Source: Golubevia sp. BC0850
Lineage: Eukaryota > Basidiomycota > Exobasidiomycetes > Golubeviales > Golubeviaceae
Direction: 5' to 3'
NCBI GenBank assembly: GCA_012976225.1
Contig: JAAVVG010000033.1
Coordinates: forward strand, 62,001 to 126,000
DNA: 64,000 nucleotides
Shown: piece after piece, positions 1-11,822 of the stretch
Layout of the letters: every line of letters begins with the position of its first letter
How positions within the stretch are numbered: the first letter of the stretch is position 1
Position numbers and translations under genes: made by a program
Notes under the pieces: model-generated
Databases searched by the model: none
The model's input: the letters and a program-made list of their open reading frames with translations, nothing else
Told to the model about the DNA's origin: nothing

Positions 1-161
1 CGTCCATTGAAGATGCAAGGCAGATGAGTTGACGAGTAGCAGAAGTAGCATGTTGTCGGAGGAAAGCAACCCGATGCCAGGCTTTGATGATCATCTCTTT
101 CTTCTCTCCCCTCCTTTCCACTCCTTCCTTCCACTTTTGATCTTTTATCTATTCTATCAAG
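1..161. other. 5' flank of the transhydrogenase gene
   Basis: This short leader is pyrimidine-rich just before the ATG (runs of CTT and TCC at about 91-140), as is common in fungal promoters. I see no TATA box or upstream gene. Confidence 0.4.
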
Positions 162-2886
162 ATGGTTCGTGCTCCAGTGACTCGTACTCAAGTTCGTGAG
201 TGAACCGCGAATCTCATTCTATCTTCAAATGAGCTTCTGTCGTGTGCGGAGAATTAACTCTTGACTGGCTCTTCTTCTTCTGCCCCTACAACTACCTTCT
301 CTCTTCCTATCAGACAATCTTTTACGTCTATCGCATTCTTCAGGATGTCCTTGTCATGGGTGTACGACTGCTGCACCAAGAATGATTCAAGCTGGTTTGA
401 ACATGCTTGGAAAACACAACTCCAGAGCTGGAAATGCTAGAGGTTTGGCTACTCCAATCGATGTAGATTTGCAGAAGGAGTATGCTTTCGAGGTTAGTGT
501 TCAGATCAGGATCGTATCAAAGGGGGAAAGGTGAAGCGAGAGGTGAAGATACAGAGGACGGAACTATCGGGCAGCTGGAGCAAGGAGATGCCTCTTGCAC
601 TTGTTCAACTTCTTCAGACAGGGAGTCGATGTTGAGGTGAGCTATATGCTTCCATTCAGAGATCCCTGAGAAGAGTCGATAGAGAGAGAGGGAGGCTCAG
701 AGCAAAGGCCTTCCACCTTCAACCCCGCATCTTGGAATCTTCTTACGTCACCTGCGTGGTCAGAGGTTTCGATGTGAGGAGTTCTTCCTCTCTCTAATGC
801 AACCTATCTTAGTGTTTTCACTCTACTTGAGCTGCTCTGCGGAAGAATATCCTTTCAAAGAAAGAGCTGACCCTCCTCTTCCCCTCACCCTTTCAACAGC
901 TAGCAGCTTCTAACATCCGTTACGGAGAAGGAGTAACCCAAGAAGTAGGAATGGATTTTGCAAACATGAAAGCTCGTAAGATTGGAATTTTCACTGATCC
1001 AACGATCAAAGATCTACTCCCAATGAAACAAGTCTTACAATCTCTAGATTCTCAATCCCTAAAATACTCGGTCTTCGATAAAGTCAGAGTGGAACCTAAC
1101 GATCTATCCTGGAAAGAAGCTATAGATTTCGCTAGAAAAGAAGATTTCTCCCATTTCCTAAGTGTTGGAGGTGGAAGTGTCATGGATACTGCCAAAGTAG
1201 CTAATTTGTTTACTACTTACAAAGATGCTGATGTTTTGGAATTCGTGAATGCTCCGATTGGAAGGGGTAAACCCATTACTGAGGCTTTGAGACCTCACAT
1301 TGCGGTACCTACTACTGCTGGAACTGGGTGAGTATCTGACGTAGAGCGGATAGATCTGGAGTAGAGTCTCTGTTTACTGATAAACATCTATCCTTTCTAC
1401 TAAATTTGACCAGCTCCGAAACTACTGGAACAGCAATCTTCGATCACACAGAAACTGGAGCTAAGACTGGAATCGCCTCTCGTGCTCTCCGTCCAATGTT
1501 AGGAATCGTCGATCCTCTAAACACTGAGACTTGCCCAACGTAAGTCAAACCAGGATATCCTCTTCTCTTTTTTACCCTTTTTCTTGAGGTTGACTCCTAT
1601 CTCCCTCTTCCACTCTCATCTCCTCCACTTTCAGCGAAGTCCACGTCTCAGCAGGTTTAGACGTTCTCTTCCACGCTCTAGAATCCTACACCGCAATTCC
1701 ATTCACAGAGAGAACTCCTCGCCCATCAAATCCAATCAACAGACCAGCTTATCAAGGTTCGAACCCAATCTCAGATGTCTTCTCTCTTTGGGCGTTGAAA
1801 CAAACTGTCAAATACCTTCCCAGAATCTTCAAGGATAGAATGGATTTCGAAGCTAGAAGTCAAATGCTTTTGGCTGCTACTTTTGCTGGGATTGGATTTG
1901 GTAATGCTGGAGTGGTGAGTACCGAAGGGGAGAGGATGGAGAGATGTAGAAGAGAGGGGAAGTGGAAACGTTGAATCCGATTTGAGGTAGGAGAGATCCT
2001 GTTCGGCAATGTTTACTGATCATCTCTTTCCTTTGTGGCTTTCCTTCCTCCGATCGAATCAGCATCTATGCCATGGAGCTTCTTACGCCGTTTCAGGTCT
2101 CAATAAGAAGTGAGTCAGAACTTTCCTTCAGTTCCAAATCCTCTCCTACTCAACTTTATCTTCTTCCATCCTTCAAATGTATCAGGCTAGCAAACTACCA
2201 ACATCCAGGATACTCTCACAACCACGTCATCATCCCTCATGGAATCTCAGTCGCAGTAACAGGTCCTGCAGTTTTCCAATTCACTGCCTCTTCAGCTCCA
2301 GATCGTCACAGAGAGATCGCTGCAATCTTCGCAAGTGGAGGAGAAGAGAACAGCACGTTGTTCTCTGAGAAGACTGAGTTGGCTAGGTTGCCAGATTCAG
2401 ATGTTGGAGACTTGGTTTATGATAGAATTGCTGAGTTCTTAGCTAAGCTGAATGTTCCTAGAGGATTGGGAGCTCTCGGATACAAGAATGAGCATAGTAA
2501 GTTCTCTGTTTCGCTTGATGAAAAGGTGGCGGGAAATAGAATGGGATGGATTAAGAGAGCTTCGGTCGTTGCTTCTTATCTAGCTCGAAATACTCACGCC
2601 ATCTCTTCTCTTTCTCCACTTTACTTCACCTTCCTCATAATCTTTTTCAGTCCCAGCTATCGTCAAGGGGACCCTTCCTCAGCGTCGTGTTCTAGAGTAA
2701 GTGTCATCACTCCCTCTAATCCCGATCTCTCCTTTCAGACTTTTCTAACCTCTCTCTCTCTCTCTCTCCCCCCCCCCTCCCTTCCCTCCTTCTCCTTCCA
2801 GTCTCGCTCCAGGAATTGGAGATGTTGCCGGATCTGATGGATCTGAGCATCTGACTGATATCTTCGAGAGAAGCATGTCTTACTAA
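162..2886 (+). CDS. Hydroxyacid-oxoacid transhydrogenase (ADHFE1/HOT-like), iron-type alcohol dehydrogenase family
   Basis: The family couples oxidation of 4-hydroxybutyrate to reduction of 2-oxoglutarate, giving succinic semialdehyde and D-2-hydroxyglutarate, usually in mitochondria. I read nine exons: 162-195, 314-492, 900-1327, 1414-1539, 1635-1914, 2063-2109, 2185-2496, 2651-2696, 2802-2886. Joined, they stay in frame from ATG at 162 to TAA. The N-terminus carries the family's Cys/His-rich RLSHSSGCPCHGC stretch. Then come AASNIRYG, the nucleotide-binding VGGGSVMD, IGRGKP, PTTAGTGSETTG, the metal-site helix GLDVLFHALESY, FAGIGFGNAG with HLCHG, and VIIPHGISV. Conservation runs to the C-terminus, so the gene looks intact. 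Intron 2 (493-899) is unusually long at 407 nt, and the last intron carries a TC/C tract. A plain iron alcohol dehydrogenase is the alternative, but the N-terminal block favours HOT. Confidence 0.93.
2751..2777. repeat. TC dinucleotide repeat running into a C homopolymer
   Basis: About nine TC units are followed by a run of C, inside the last intron of the transhydrogenase gene. It strengthens the intron's polypyrimidine tract and is probably length-variable. Confidence 0.85.
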
Positions 2887-2986
2887 ATGACTTCTCATCA
2901 ATCTCATGTCTCTCAAATTGTGGTTCTGATTGCCTCACGTGTCTGTAAATACAAAGTCGGAATCTAAGTCTCCAATTCCGAGAGCA

Positions 2987-4158
2987 GCATGAGAAGGGCG
3001 CCCTATATCCGTAGACAAAGACAAAGAGACCGCACTCTTAGAGGTCTGGCTCTCGCAAGCAAGAAGAGCTATTCCGCTTCCACTCCTCCTTAATCCAAAG
3101 CATCGTCTTCAATCCGAACAAGATAGAATGCATTTATCTCCTTCTTAAACTTGATCCAGAAGCTGCCGAGTTCATCAAGCATCTCTTTTCAGACAGCTCT
3201 CAAAGCCTTGATCAGAATTTCGAGCCAGCAGCAAGCGAATCGAAACTCGTGTTTGAGGAAGGAGAGTTGATCGGACCTGAACAGAGAGCTTTCTTCAACC
3301 CTATTAAGCTGCCTCTCACTGGTCAGATTATCCATTTAACAGAAGCCATGAACAAAACGGTCAGTTTCGTCATTGGTTGTTTAGGGAGTCTGGAAACGCT
3401 AGTCAGCCATTATCCCACATTCCTGGAATTACCCTTAGTGGATGGAAGATTAAGACCATTAAGTTTCATCCACTCTTTAGTCAGAATAGACATGAGCTCC
3501 AACACTCGTTTCGAGGACGGGATCCTGGTAAAGAGAGCCATCTGGGTGCTTTGTTTCTGTACCTCTCTTCGCCAGGCCATTCTTACTGTTCGTATCGCCA
3601 AAGACGGAGCTGAATTCTTATCGGAGTATATAGAAGCTTACAAATGGGTTTCAAAGATTAAAAATATAGCTCTTAGATTCTACATCATTTATGACTTGAA
3701 CGATCCAGAGACATGGTGGAGTTGGCCAAATCAAGAGGGACCACAGTGGCAGTGTGGGAACAAAAAGTCGAAGGCAGTTTTTCAGTTTCTTCAGTGTCCT
3801 CTTCGCTCAATTCGTGCGAGTTATGGGTAAATGGGTAAATCGAGACGGGCGTAGAAAGGAGAACAGTTCCAGGGTCTATCAAAATTCATTGACTGGTCTC
3901 GAGAGTTTTTATAAGACATTGAAACATCTGAGATTCTTCCAACCAGAACTCGATAATCCACCAGGGCTAGTCACAAACCGAAGTCCACTAATCTATCACT
4001 TATTCGATGCATTGAAGATTCTCTCCCTTAACGTGTGGACTCTAGCTGACTTCAACAATGACAAGACGAATCGATTACCTCAAAGGCTTGAAATACTCCG
4101 GAATTCTCTGAAAAATCTCTGGAAATCATTTGTCTGTATCGAAGAAGGTCAAAGCTGA
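2987..4158 (+). pseudogene. Decayed F-box/LRR-like gene (host gene remnant)
   Basis: Protein-like sequence continues over about 1.2 kb but moves between the three plus frames without splice signals at the junctions. An ATG at 2987 starts a frame with an F-box-like LALASKKSYSAS. Near 3095 the reading must shift to continue as IQSIVFNPNKIECIYLLLK and DPEAAEFIKHL. That long frame runs through MNKTVSFVIGCLGSLETL. Near 3707 a second shift yields MVELAKSRGTTVAVWEQ, and another frame from about 3760 to the stop at 4158 holds LRR-like LKHLRFFQ and LFDALKILSLN. The F-box assignment rests only on the first stretch and on resemblance to the neighbour at 5097-6270. Alternatives are an unresolved multi-intron gene or assembly indels. 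Confidence 0.45.
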
Positions 4159-5096
4159 GGTAAAAATGTAGTCGAGAGCAAGCGAGCGACGAATCTCTTA
4201 GAGTCGACACCTCCAAATGTGAACGAGATGGAAGGCCCGAGATGGAGATGGGAGAACTGCTGAATTTTGTGTCATGTTGTGAGATAGGATCAGCCTGGAA
4301 TCGTGGGCTCTCTAGTCTTCTAACAGAGGTACTTCAGAGAGAGATGAAGCGGGCCAGCTCATCACAGCAAGTCAGGGGTGGCAACTCGGCGGTGCTTTGG
4401 CATCAATGATTCTTCCAGGGTTCTCTAGAGAGCCACCATCATGCTAGGGCTAATACCAAGAGTAGCCTGAAAGTGAAATATCAGGATAGAAGAGCTCTGT
4501 GCTTAGAATCTGTCTGAGAAGTAGACTTACATTGCGCAGGCGAGATTGGCAGTGGAGCACATGATTGGATGACATTCGAAGGCTCTACCTTCTTCTTGAG
4601 CTTAAAAGATGAAACCAAATAGAGAGTGAAGAGCTGTAGAGGAAAAAGAATGGCAAAAAAGAACGAGGAAGACAGCACAAAGGAGTAATTAGGGTTGAGA
4701 GGATTCTCACGCTGAGAAGGTCTGGCTGGACCACCGACATGAGGCTTCAAACTCATATTGACTTGAAGAACTTTAATCAGATCCTAGAGTTCACAAATTA
4801 GAGGTTGGGGGTTGAGACGCTCAACATTGAAGGGGCAGATTGGCCACTGATGTGCGAGTTCGGAGAGAACCAAGACGGCAGCAGAGAAATGAGGATAAAA
4901 GAAGACACGAATAAATTTTCTGAGCTTGGATAGAGCAGAAAATCTGAGGAGCCTAAACAGAACTCACTTCTTGAGAGCTGACGCATCTTGACCAGAGAAG
5001 CGCCTGAAGAGCAAATGGGGGAAGGTTCAGTTCGATCCTTTGATTGAGATCAAGTCTCCTAAAGGTAGATTCAAGGCAAGGTTGCTCATCTCGATT
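4159..5096. other. Region without a recognisable gene
   Basis: The minus strand holds short open stretches bounded by plausible splice signals. One (about 4742-4756) begins MSLKPHVGG and is followed by LFTLYLVSSFKLKKKVEP after a possible 75-nt intron; another (about 4798-4880) reads LSELAHQWPICPF. I could not join them into a coherent protein or match a family. A small spliced minus-strand gene is possible but not supported. Confidence 0.3.
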
Positions 5097-6270
5097 TCAA
5101 CAAATGATCACGTCTTTCTCAGGAGCGAATCTAACATCTTCCACCTCATCCACGAGTTCTCTTAACTTCGAGAGAGACAGGTCGTCCAACTTGCTGAAGT
5201 CCAAAGTCAGTTTCTTGATCGGCTTCATCTCTACTTCTTCAACTATCAGATTCTTCTTTACTGCTGCCTTACGAGCTCTAACCATCTTGATCACCTCGTC
5301 AGGATAGAAATTGACTTTCCCATCTATTCTCAACTCCTCTCATCTTGGGTAAACTTTCTTCAAGCTGTCTAGTTCTAGTCCCTTCCTCAACAAAGAAGCT
5401 CCTTGATAATTAGGATGATTGCCTGTGTACTCTTCTGCCTTGACCAATCGAAGCTGTTGCAGGGATGGAGGGAGGTTTGCAGGGACAGTAAACCTTAGCC
5501 AACCAGATAAGGCGACCATCTTCAAGTTAGGGCAGTCAAAATCCTTTGGAAGCTCCATCCTGTCTGGGACGTTGCCGATTTCTAAAGCTTGAAGTCGAGG
5601 GAAGGTCAATGAAGAGAGTCTTATAAGATCGCAAGCGGGAATCTTTAATTGGACTAAACTCAAAGTAGAAGACCCTATGATGTTCCTTAATGTTTCTGAC
5701 CCAAGGTAGGTTAAATCAAGAAGCAATTTTCTATGAGATGGAGTTGAGCTTGAATGATCTGCAGTTTCTTGACTTTCCCTTACATCGAAGCACTCAGGAT
5801 TCTTCATACCTTGATTCGAGAAGAATTGAAGATTGGGAAATTCTTCAAATCGCTTTAAGAGAAACTGATGGGAGTTTATCATTATCTCATCCCCACGAGG
5901 TATGACACCAAACTCTAAGGGATGACTTTGACTTCAGAAGGATTCCAAAGAATGCTTTGGAAGCATCTATGATTTCTTGGTACTCGATAGCACGTTCATA
6001 GAGTTCAGATCTCGATTGAACGATAGTGCCACTATGCCATTTCTTGATTTTGAGGTCAAGAGATCTAACATCTTGTTCGTGGATTGACGATCGATCTTCT
6101 TTATGTTGAAGTTGAAGATGAAAGAAAGTGGAAAGAGATCTGTTCTCTTCTATAACCGATAACCACTCTTTACAGACCTCTCTGCAATTCATCATAGTTG
6201 GAGAATCTAGATCATCGATAATAAGAAAGATCAAATTAGCTGGAAGCACCTTCGGCTTGAAGTTAACCAT
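5097..6270 (-). pseudogene. F-box/LRR-like gene interrupted by a frame change and an in-frame TGA
   Basis: Transcribed from ATG at 6270. The N-terminus is a good F-box (LPANLIFLIIDDLDSPT, then CREVCKEWLSVIEENRSL), which would bind Skp1 in an SCF ubiquitin ligase. The first frame stops at 5887. LRR-like sequence continues in another frame from about 5930 (FEEFPNLQFF, LIRLSSLTFPRLQALEIGN, CPNLKMVALSGWL). That frame meets TGA at 5340-5342, and directly after it the same frame resumes as ELRIDGKVNFYPDEVIKMV and runs to a TGA at 5097. The continuous homology-like texture across both breaks suggests one ancestral protein of about 390 residues. No canonical GT-AG intron repairs the first break. Recent pseudogene or assembly error are both possible; stop readthrough is less likely. 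Confidence 0.6.
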
Positions 6271-6721
6271 TTTTGAAGTGATGGATCCAGAGGAAAGGTA
6301 GAAATTCCAAGGATTTCTTTCTTGTACCCGCGAAATTCAAGCGTGCGCACACAAATTCCTCAATCTCCAAAGTCTGAACACAGCGATCTTCAGAATCAAC
6401 TCAAATTTGGCTGAATTGAAGTATTGCTGGGCTGAATGAACTAGGGTTGGAAGGTATATACAGTACCTCATTTCGAAGAGGTCGGACTTCAAAACACAAT
6501 GGATCAGATCGATCAGAGTGGAAGCGTAGATTGAGAACAAGAGGGGGATGAAGAATCGAGGTCAATCGTCAGTCTTTTGGGTAATTAGAATCGTTCGTTC
6601 GGAAAACAGGCAATTTTTCAGGCTTCTAAATTTGAAGGGATGAGAGTGTGAGCACAGGCTATCGGGACACGCGAGAAACTTGAATCCTGAACGCAACATG
6701 AATTCCAAACCAGACTGAGAT
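6271..6721. other. Intergenic stretch
   Basis: Lies between the F-box-like locus start (transcribed leftwards) and the 3' end of the REEP-like gene (same direction). I see only short chance reading frames. It presumably holds the F-box locus promoter and the REEP 3' untranslated region. Confidence 0.4.
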
Positions 6722-8879
6722 TTAAGGCCTCCCTCTTAAAGTCCCTCTCCTTGTCCCTCGACCTCTAACCGTGCCTCGCGTTGACACTTCCGTTTCGTTC
6801 GATGCACCTCCTGGATTACTTGCTCTAGTCAGACCTTCAGTCTTTCCACCGATCTTCCCACTACTCTCTCTTTCCCTGGGAGCTGCTGTCGTAGCGATCT
6901 TTCCTATTGCTTTCTGGAGTTGAGATTCTGTTCCAGCCTCCTTGGTTATTCGACCTTTCTTGGTAGACGGAGAGGTAATTTTCTGAGAGCTATTGGCAGC
7001 TTTTCGTTTCCTAGGAGTCAAACTGACTGCTTCCTCTTGATCCTCTTCTTCCACTTCCTGTTCTTCATCAGCTTGAGATGAAGTTACCGAGCTTGATCTC
7101 AACTTTCTTGTGCTTGCACTAGGTTTGACGGAATCCTTCTTCTGGGTTTTCCGACTTTCCTCCTCTTTTGCTTTGGCGATTCTAGTAGAAGGACCTTTGA
7201 TGACACTCTTTCCTTTCAAGGTTGCAGATCTTGAGGACAGAACCTTTCCATTCGAACCGTTCAAGAGCTTGCTTGCTTTGGGAGTTGACTCTCTTGGACC
7301 ATTCGAAGATGCTTCTCCTCCCTTTCCTTCCGCTTGCTTGACACCTCTATCCTTGACGTCACTAGTCTCTTGATCCGAAGCCGATGAGACTGACGTAGAG
7401 GCTGCCGAGTCAGCGAAGATTCGGAATGGCGACCTTGATGTCGGCATGAATCCTCCTCTGGAGGAGAAGGAATTGTCGTGAGAGTTGAATTCGTAGGAAG
7501 AGTCTAGTTTGGATCCAAATGCTCCCGGAGGAACAGGAGAAACTAGACCTGCTAACGAGGAAGGTACCGGCAAAGCAGCCTCTCTAGAGGGAGTTTGACC
7601 AGGGATGAAAGCAAAGGTCTTCAGTCCACTGACAGTAGAAGAGTCCGGCGTTCTGGAAGTAGGCACATGAGCTGCAGTACTTGAGGGTCCAACACCTGTG
7701 GGTGGAGCTGGAATTCCACGAAGCCTCTCTGCAATAGCGGACGAAGTCGTTAGGGAATTGATACTTCTTCTCTCATCCAGAGGTTTCGAATTGGAAGAGA
7801 CTACCCTCGGCTTGAAGACTCCAGAGGAAACCGCTCTCGAACCGGAGGAAGACTGGAGAGTTGATGGCTTACGACCTCCGACTTGAGGTTGAAACTGCTT
7901 TGTTGTATCGGATTGGCTGGCATTGACCTCCATTGTCTTCGTTGTTCTGTTGAGGTTCGATTTTGATATCGGAGAATTTTGATTTCCACCAGTGCTTCCT
8001 GAGCTTCCATCCTTTCGTTTGAGAGAGATGCGAGAATCCTGCTCACTCCAACTCCAGTCTCTCATCCAAGAGATCCAGCCTCTGAGGAAAGGTCTCAAGT
8101 CGTTCTTGAGGGATGCAGTCAGTCTTGCAATCGGAAGGGAGATGAGGAAGATGACGAGACTTGTGAAATTTGAACTTTGAATGGCTAGATGGTCTAGGAT
8201 TGGTTCGTAAGGTTTGACGAGAGGGAAGATCAAATTGTTGAAGATTTGGTAGGAGCCCTGTTGAGGAAGTCAACGACTGAAATCGTCAGTGATCTTGAAA
8301 ATCGTTCCCTTGAAAAGAGCAACTCACTGTAGTTCGACTCGCGAGTAGCCAGAGGAGGAAGACAGTCTTGAACGTCTCATAGAAGGGGATGACCCAACCA
8401 AATGTCTGGTCCAATATCACTTCTGCACGACGCCAGCAGACCTATCAGAATAGAATCAAATCGATAGTTCAGGTGATAGAGATGTCAGTCACAGAGGATT
8501 GAAAGAAAGAGAAGAAGAACCAGAAATCCTACTTACCCAAACAAGCAGAACTGTCAGATGAGACCGTAATCTACTTCGTCTTTCAGAACTTCCAATCCGT
8601 TGACGTGGATCTTTTTGTTTCACCGGAGTTCCATCTAGAGAAGATCGAATGGTTCGAGATGAAATGGATGTGGATTGTCCGAGCTCGTCCAGAGAAGAAC
8701 TTGAACGAGCAGGTTTGATAACCCTGTAGCCGTCCAAGATGTTCAGCGAGAGACTGCAAATGATTTGAAAGACAATAATAAATCCTACCTCAGCTCAAGG
8801 AAAGCCGAGAGAAAGAAAGAAGAGAAGTGAGTCAAAGTACTCACATGCAGAAACCGATGAAAGAGTTTAGAGCTGCCAT
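6722..8879 (-). CDS. TB2/DP1/HVA22 (REEP/Yop1)-like ER membrane-shaping protein with long low-complexity tail
   Basis: Family members form wedge-shaped hairpins that curve tubular ER. Four exons (8845-8879, 8537-8753, 8328-8441, 6722-8257) join in frame to about 633 aa. The protein starts MAALNSFIGFCILSLNILDG, a first hydrophobic segment. A roughly 45-residue Ser/Arg-rich stretch follows, where typical REEPs run straight into the second hairpin. Then come LTVLLVWVCWRR, the family hallmark FGWVIPFYETFKTVFLLWLL, and PLVKPYEPILDHL, followed by a further hydrophobic stretch (LVIFLISLPIARL). The C-terminal 400+ residues are Ser/Thr/Pro/Lys-rich and disordered, ending in RGRGTRRGTLRGRP. It is much longer than Yop1 (about 180 aa). 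Domain call is firm; tail function unknown. Confidence 0.85.
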
Positions 8880-9095
8880 CTCCCTCTTCTCCTCCCGAGA
8901 TTGGAAAGGTGAATATCAGAAGCTGATACACTATTCTGTGACTCTAATGATCTTTGAAGAGAGTGTTAGAACTGAGCAGGATTACGCTGTCTGGATGAGA
9001 AGGAAACAGTTTTGCCCTTGTGCTTCTTCTCTTGAAGAACAAACAACACAGATTCAACGTTCAACCAAATCATCTGTCGCTCTTCTTGAGCTTCG
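8880..9095. promoter_or_regulatory. Divergent promoter between REEP-like and sugar transporter genes
   Basis: A 216-bp spacer separates the two outward-facing start codons. No TATA box is evident, so both promoters must be packed into this stretch. Confidence 0.5.
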
Positions 9096-11088
9096 ATGAA
9101 CAGAGATCAAAATCTCAATTCATCCACTCGTTCAGATCATGCTCAGCTTGGACACATCAAAGCTCCCACCAGATGGCTAAGGGTCCCTCTTCTAACTCTT
9201 GGAAATCTAGGTTCTCAAGTTGTCTGGAGTACAGAGATGGCCTACGCTTCTCCATATCTCCAACAACTAGGTCTTCCAAAATCAGCCATGTCAATGGTGT
9301 TTGTGGCTGGTCCTCTAAGTGGGTTGTTAGTGGCTCCTTACATAGGTGAGTGCAAGGGTTGCAGAAGAGATGAGCTGGCACGAAGATCAGGAATAGATGG
9401 CTGCTCTCGTGTGGCATCTTCATCTGAGAGCTTCAATCCTTTTCTAATAAGGGGTCATGTCGGATAACTGTACCCATCGACTGGGTAGGAGGAGGCCGTT
9501 TCTAGCTTTGGCTTCTGTGCTATGCTGCTGTTCCATGCTCTTACTCGGATTCGCTACAACCATCGCCAATAGCGTTGAATGGATCTTTGGCTTTGTTTCT
9601 CCTTCGAACTCTGATGTAAGTGAATCCACCCCTCTGCATTCGAACTCTCTCACTTTCGTTCTAAAGGCCTGTCACTCTCCTCCTCCCAACGCTCAGGCCA
9701 CCGCCTCTACTCTCACGATCTTCTTGGCCGTCCTATCTATCTTTGGAATCGATTTCACAGTCAACGCTATCTCAGCTCTCAATCGCTCTCTCCTTTACGA
9801 TCTCCTACCTCGAACGCCAGCATCTCAGGAAAACGCAAATGCTTGGGCAGCTCGACAGGCTGGAGTTGGAGCGTTGCTTGGCTTTCTTTTCGGGAACCTG
9901 AATCTCACTCATTCAATTCCCTTCAAGTGGCTTCAAATCTTCAATCCGGACGAGGAAGGAAGTAGTAAGGTAGCTGACTCTGAAGCACAGCTGAGATGTC
10001 TCTCCGTCACAGTCGTGCTCATCCTTCTATCGACACAAGCGGTCGTCGCTTTCGTTGCTAGAGAAGTTCCGCTATCTGAAGAAGCCTCTTCTACATTCAG
10101 ATCTTCTAGATTTCCAGCATCTGGCAACTCATCCTTTCTTTTGAAGATTGTCTCTCTGCTTCCAGATGCAGTTCGATCAATCAACAGGTCGCTTTCAGAA
10201 TTGTTAATCACAGCCAAGTCTCTTCCTCCTTCAATTCTTGGTTTATTCAGTATCCAGTTTTTCGCTTGGATAGGATGGTTTCCAGTTCTCTTCTATTCTT
10301 CTTCGTGGGTGGCTGAGATTTACTTAGCTTCTCATCCAAATAGCACCGAGCTAGATTCAACAAGAGCTGGATCTAGAGCCATGTTCTATCATTCAGTAGT
10401 TAGTTTTGCTGGAAGCATAATTATCCCTTTTCTAATCAAGCACGACCAACCCAACTCAAGCTTCAACACTTCTACCTGTCATCACTGGTGGAGAAGTTTT
10501 AATATAACTTATTTCTGGACTACTTCTCATTTCTTATTTGCTTTTTCGATGTTTCTAACTTATCCAGCAGTCAAAGCAAGTCCACCTTCTATTACTCTAG
10601 CTTTTCTAATCACTTCATTAACAGGTTTAGCTTGGGTGGCGACTCATTTTGTGCCTTATAGTTTATTGGCAGTTTTAATTGAATCTCATCATCCAATTAC
10701 CACTTCAATCTCGAACATAGAGCTTGGTTCTCGTGCAGATGGAGAGACGGAAGGTTTGCTTTCCAACGAAGAGGAAGAATCCCAACCTCATGAATCGAAC
10801 CAAAGCAAAGATCAAGCCGGAACGATTCTAGGGCTACACAACGTCTCTATAGTACTTCCTCAATTTGTGGTGACGATTTTAAGTTCAATCATCTTCTGGA
10901 TATTAGAGCCTGGAAGAGAGGTCATTCCCACGGAGCCTCTTCAAGAGCCAGCTGCAGAGTCTACAGGGGTTAGGTCGGATGGGATAGGGGTGGTATTCCG
11001 TGTTGGAGGGATCTTTGCTCTTATTGCGGGAGTTTTGACCTTGAGATGGGCCAGAAAGTTCGAGAGGGAATTGGCGGGACGGGCTTGA
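9096..11088 (+). CDS. Sucrose/alpha-glucoside:H+ symporter-like transporter (GPH/SUT, SLC45-like)
   Basis: Predicted 12-span plasma-membrane sugar/proton symporter of the MFS-related SUT family (plant SUT, S. pombe Sut1). Exon 1 is 9096-9345 and exon 2 is 9452-11088; the splice yields PYIGVMSDNCTHRLGRRRPF, with the loop 2-3 RxGRRRP motif diagnostic of the family. Upstream is LTLGNLGSQVVWSTEMAY, the TM1 signature. Later segments include FAWIGWFPVLFYSSSWVAE and FLITSLTGLAWVATHFVPYS, matching the second half. An in-phase 51-nt GTAAGT...AAG segment at 9616-9666 sits inside exon 2 and is probably a further intron; length is 628 aa with it, 611 without. Substrate could be sucrose, maltose or another glucoside. 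Confidence 0.9.
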
Positions 11089-11822
11089 TGCTTGCTGTGA
11101 AGAAATGTCACCTTTTGCTAACACGATGCCACTTACGCTTGTTAAATATCAACAGAAATCAATCCAAAACGTCAAAGCGCGCGCCACGATTCTTTGAAAA
11201 GCTATGTAGGCCGAAATCAGCTTTTGGTTGTTTGCCAGCTTGGGAAAGAGCGTTTTGACTTTGTATTTCGAGAATTGCCATCCTTTCTCTTGTCTAATTG
11301 TCTGTTTTTTTGTCCCGTGTCCGAAATGAGAGTTCCAAATTCCGAAATCTAGAAGTAGAAAGTTGGGAAAGATTTTGACAAAATGGAGACGCAGTTAACG
11401 GTCGACATTTCAGATGCAGGTCCGATTCAATTTTCAGCCCCGTCGTCTCCGGCTGCGAAGTTGCTTTTTCCGTCCAAATGCTATCCAAATCCTCGTAACT
11501 CAGTTCGTTCCAAGGCAAACAAATAGAGATTCACGGATTTAGGATAAGGCAAGAGCCAAGGCTTCACACTTTTCGACCCCTTATTTCTCTTGAGAAGTGC
11601 GTTTATGGTTCACCATTTGGAAGAGCGCTTTAGCTGGAGAGACATCGTTCCTTCAAGCAGACGGGAATCAGCTCCTTGAAAGTCCTTAAATAGAGAGTTC
11701 TTTTCTGTTTAATTCAAGGTTCTCCATCGCTCTCTCTGCATCTCGATTTGCCACCTTTTTCTCTCGATCTCCTTTTTACCTATTAATCTCTCCTCAGCTT
11801 ATCCTATAACCAATTGACTAGT
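11089..11822. other. Intergenic stretch with probable promoter
   Basis: Separates two plus-strand genes and shows no gene. The last 120 nt are CT-rich (11700-11800) and an AT-rich TTAAATAG lies near 11687, which fits a core promoter for the following membrane-protein gene. Confidence 0.4.
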
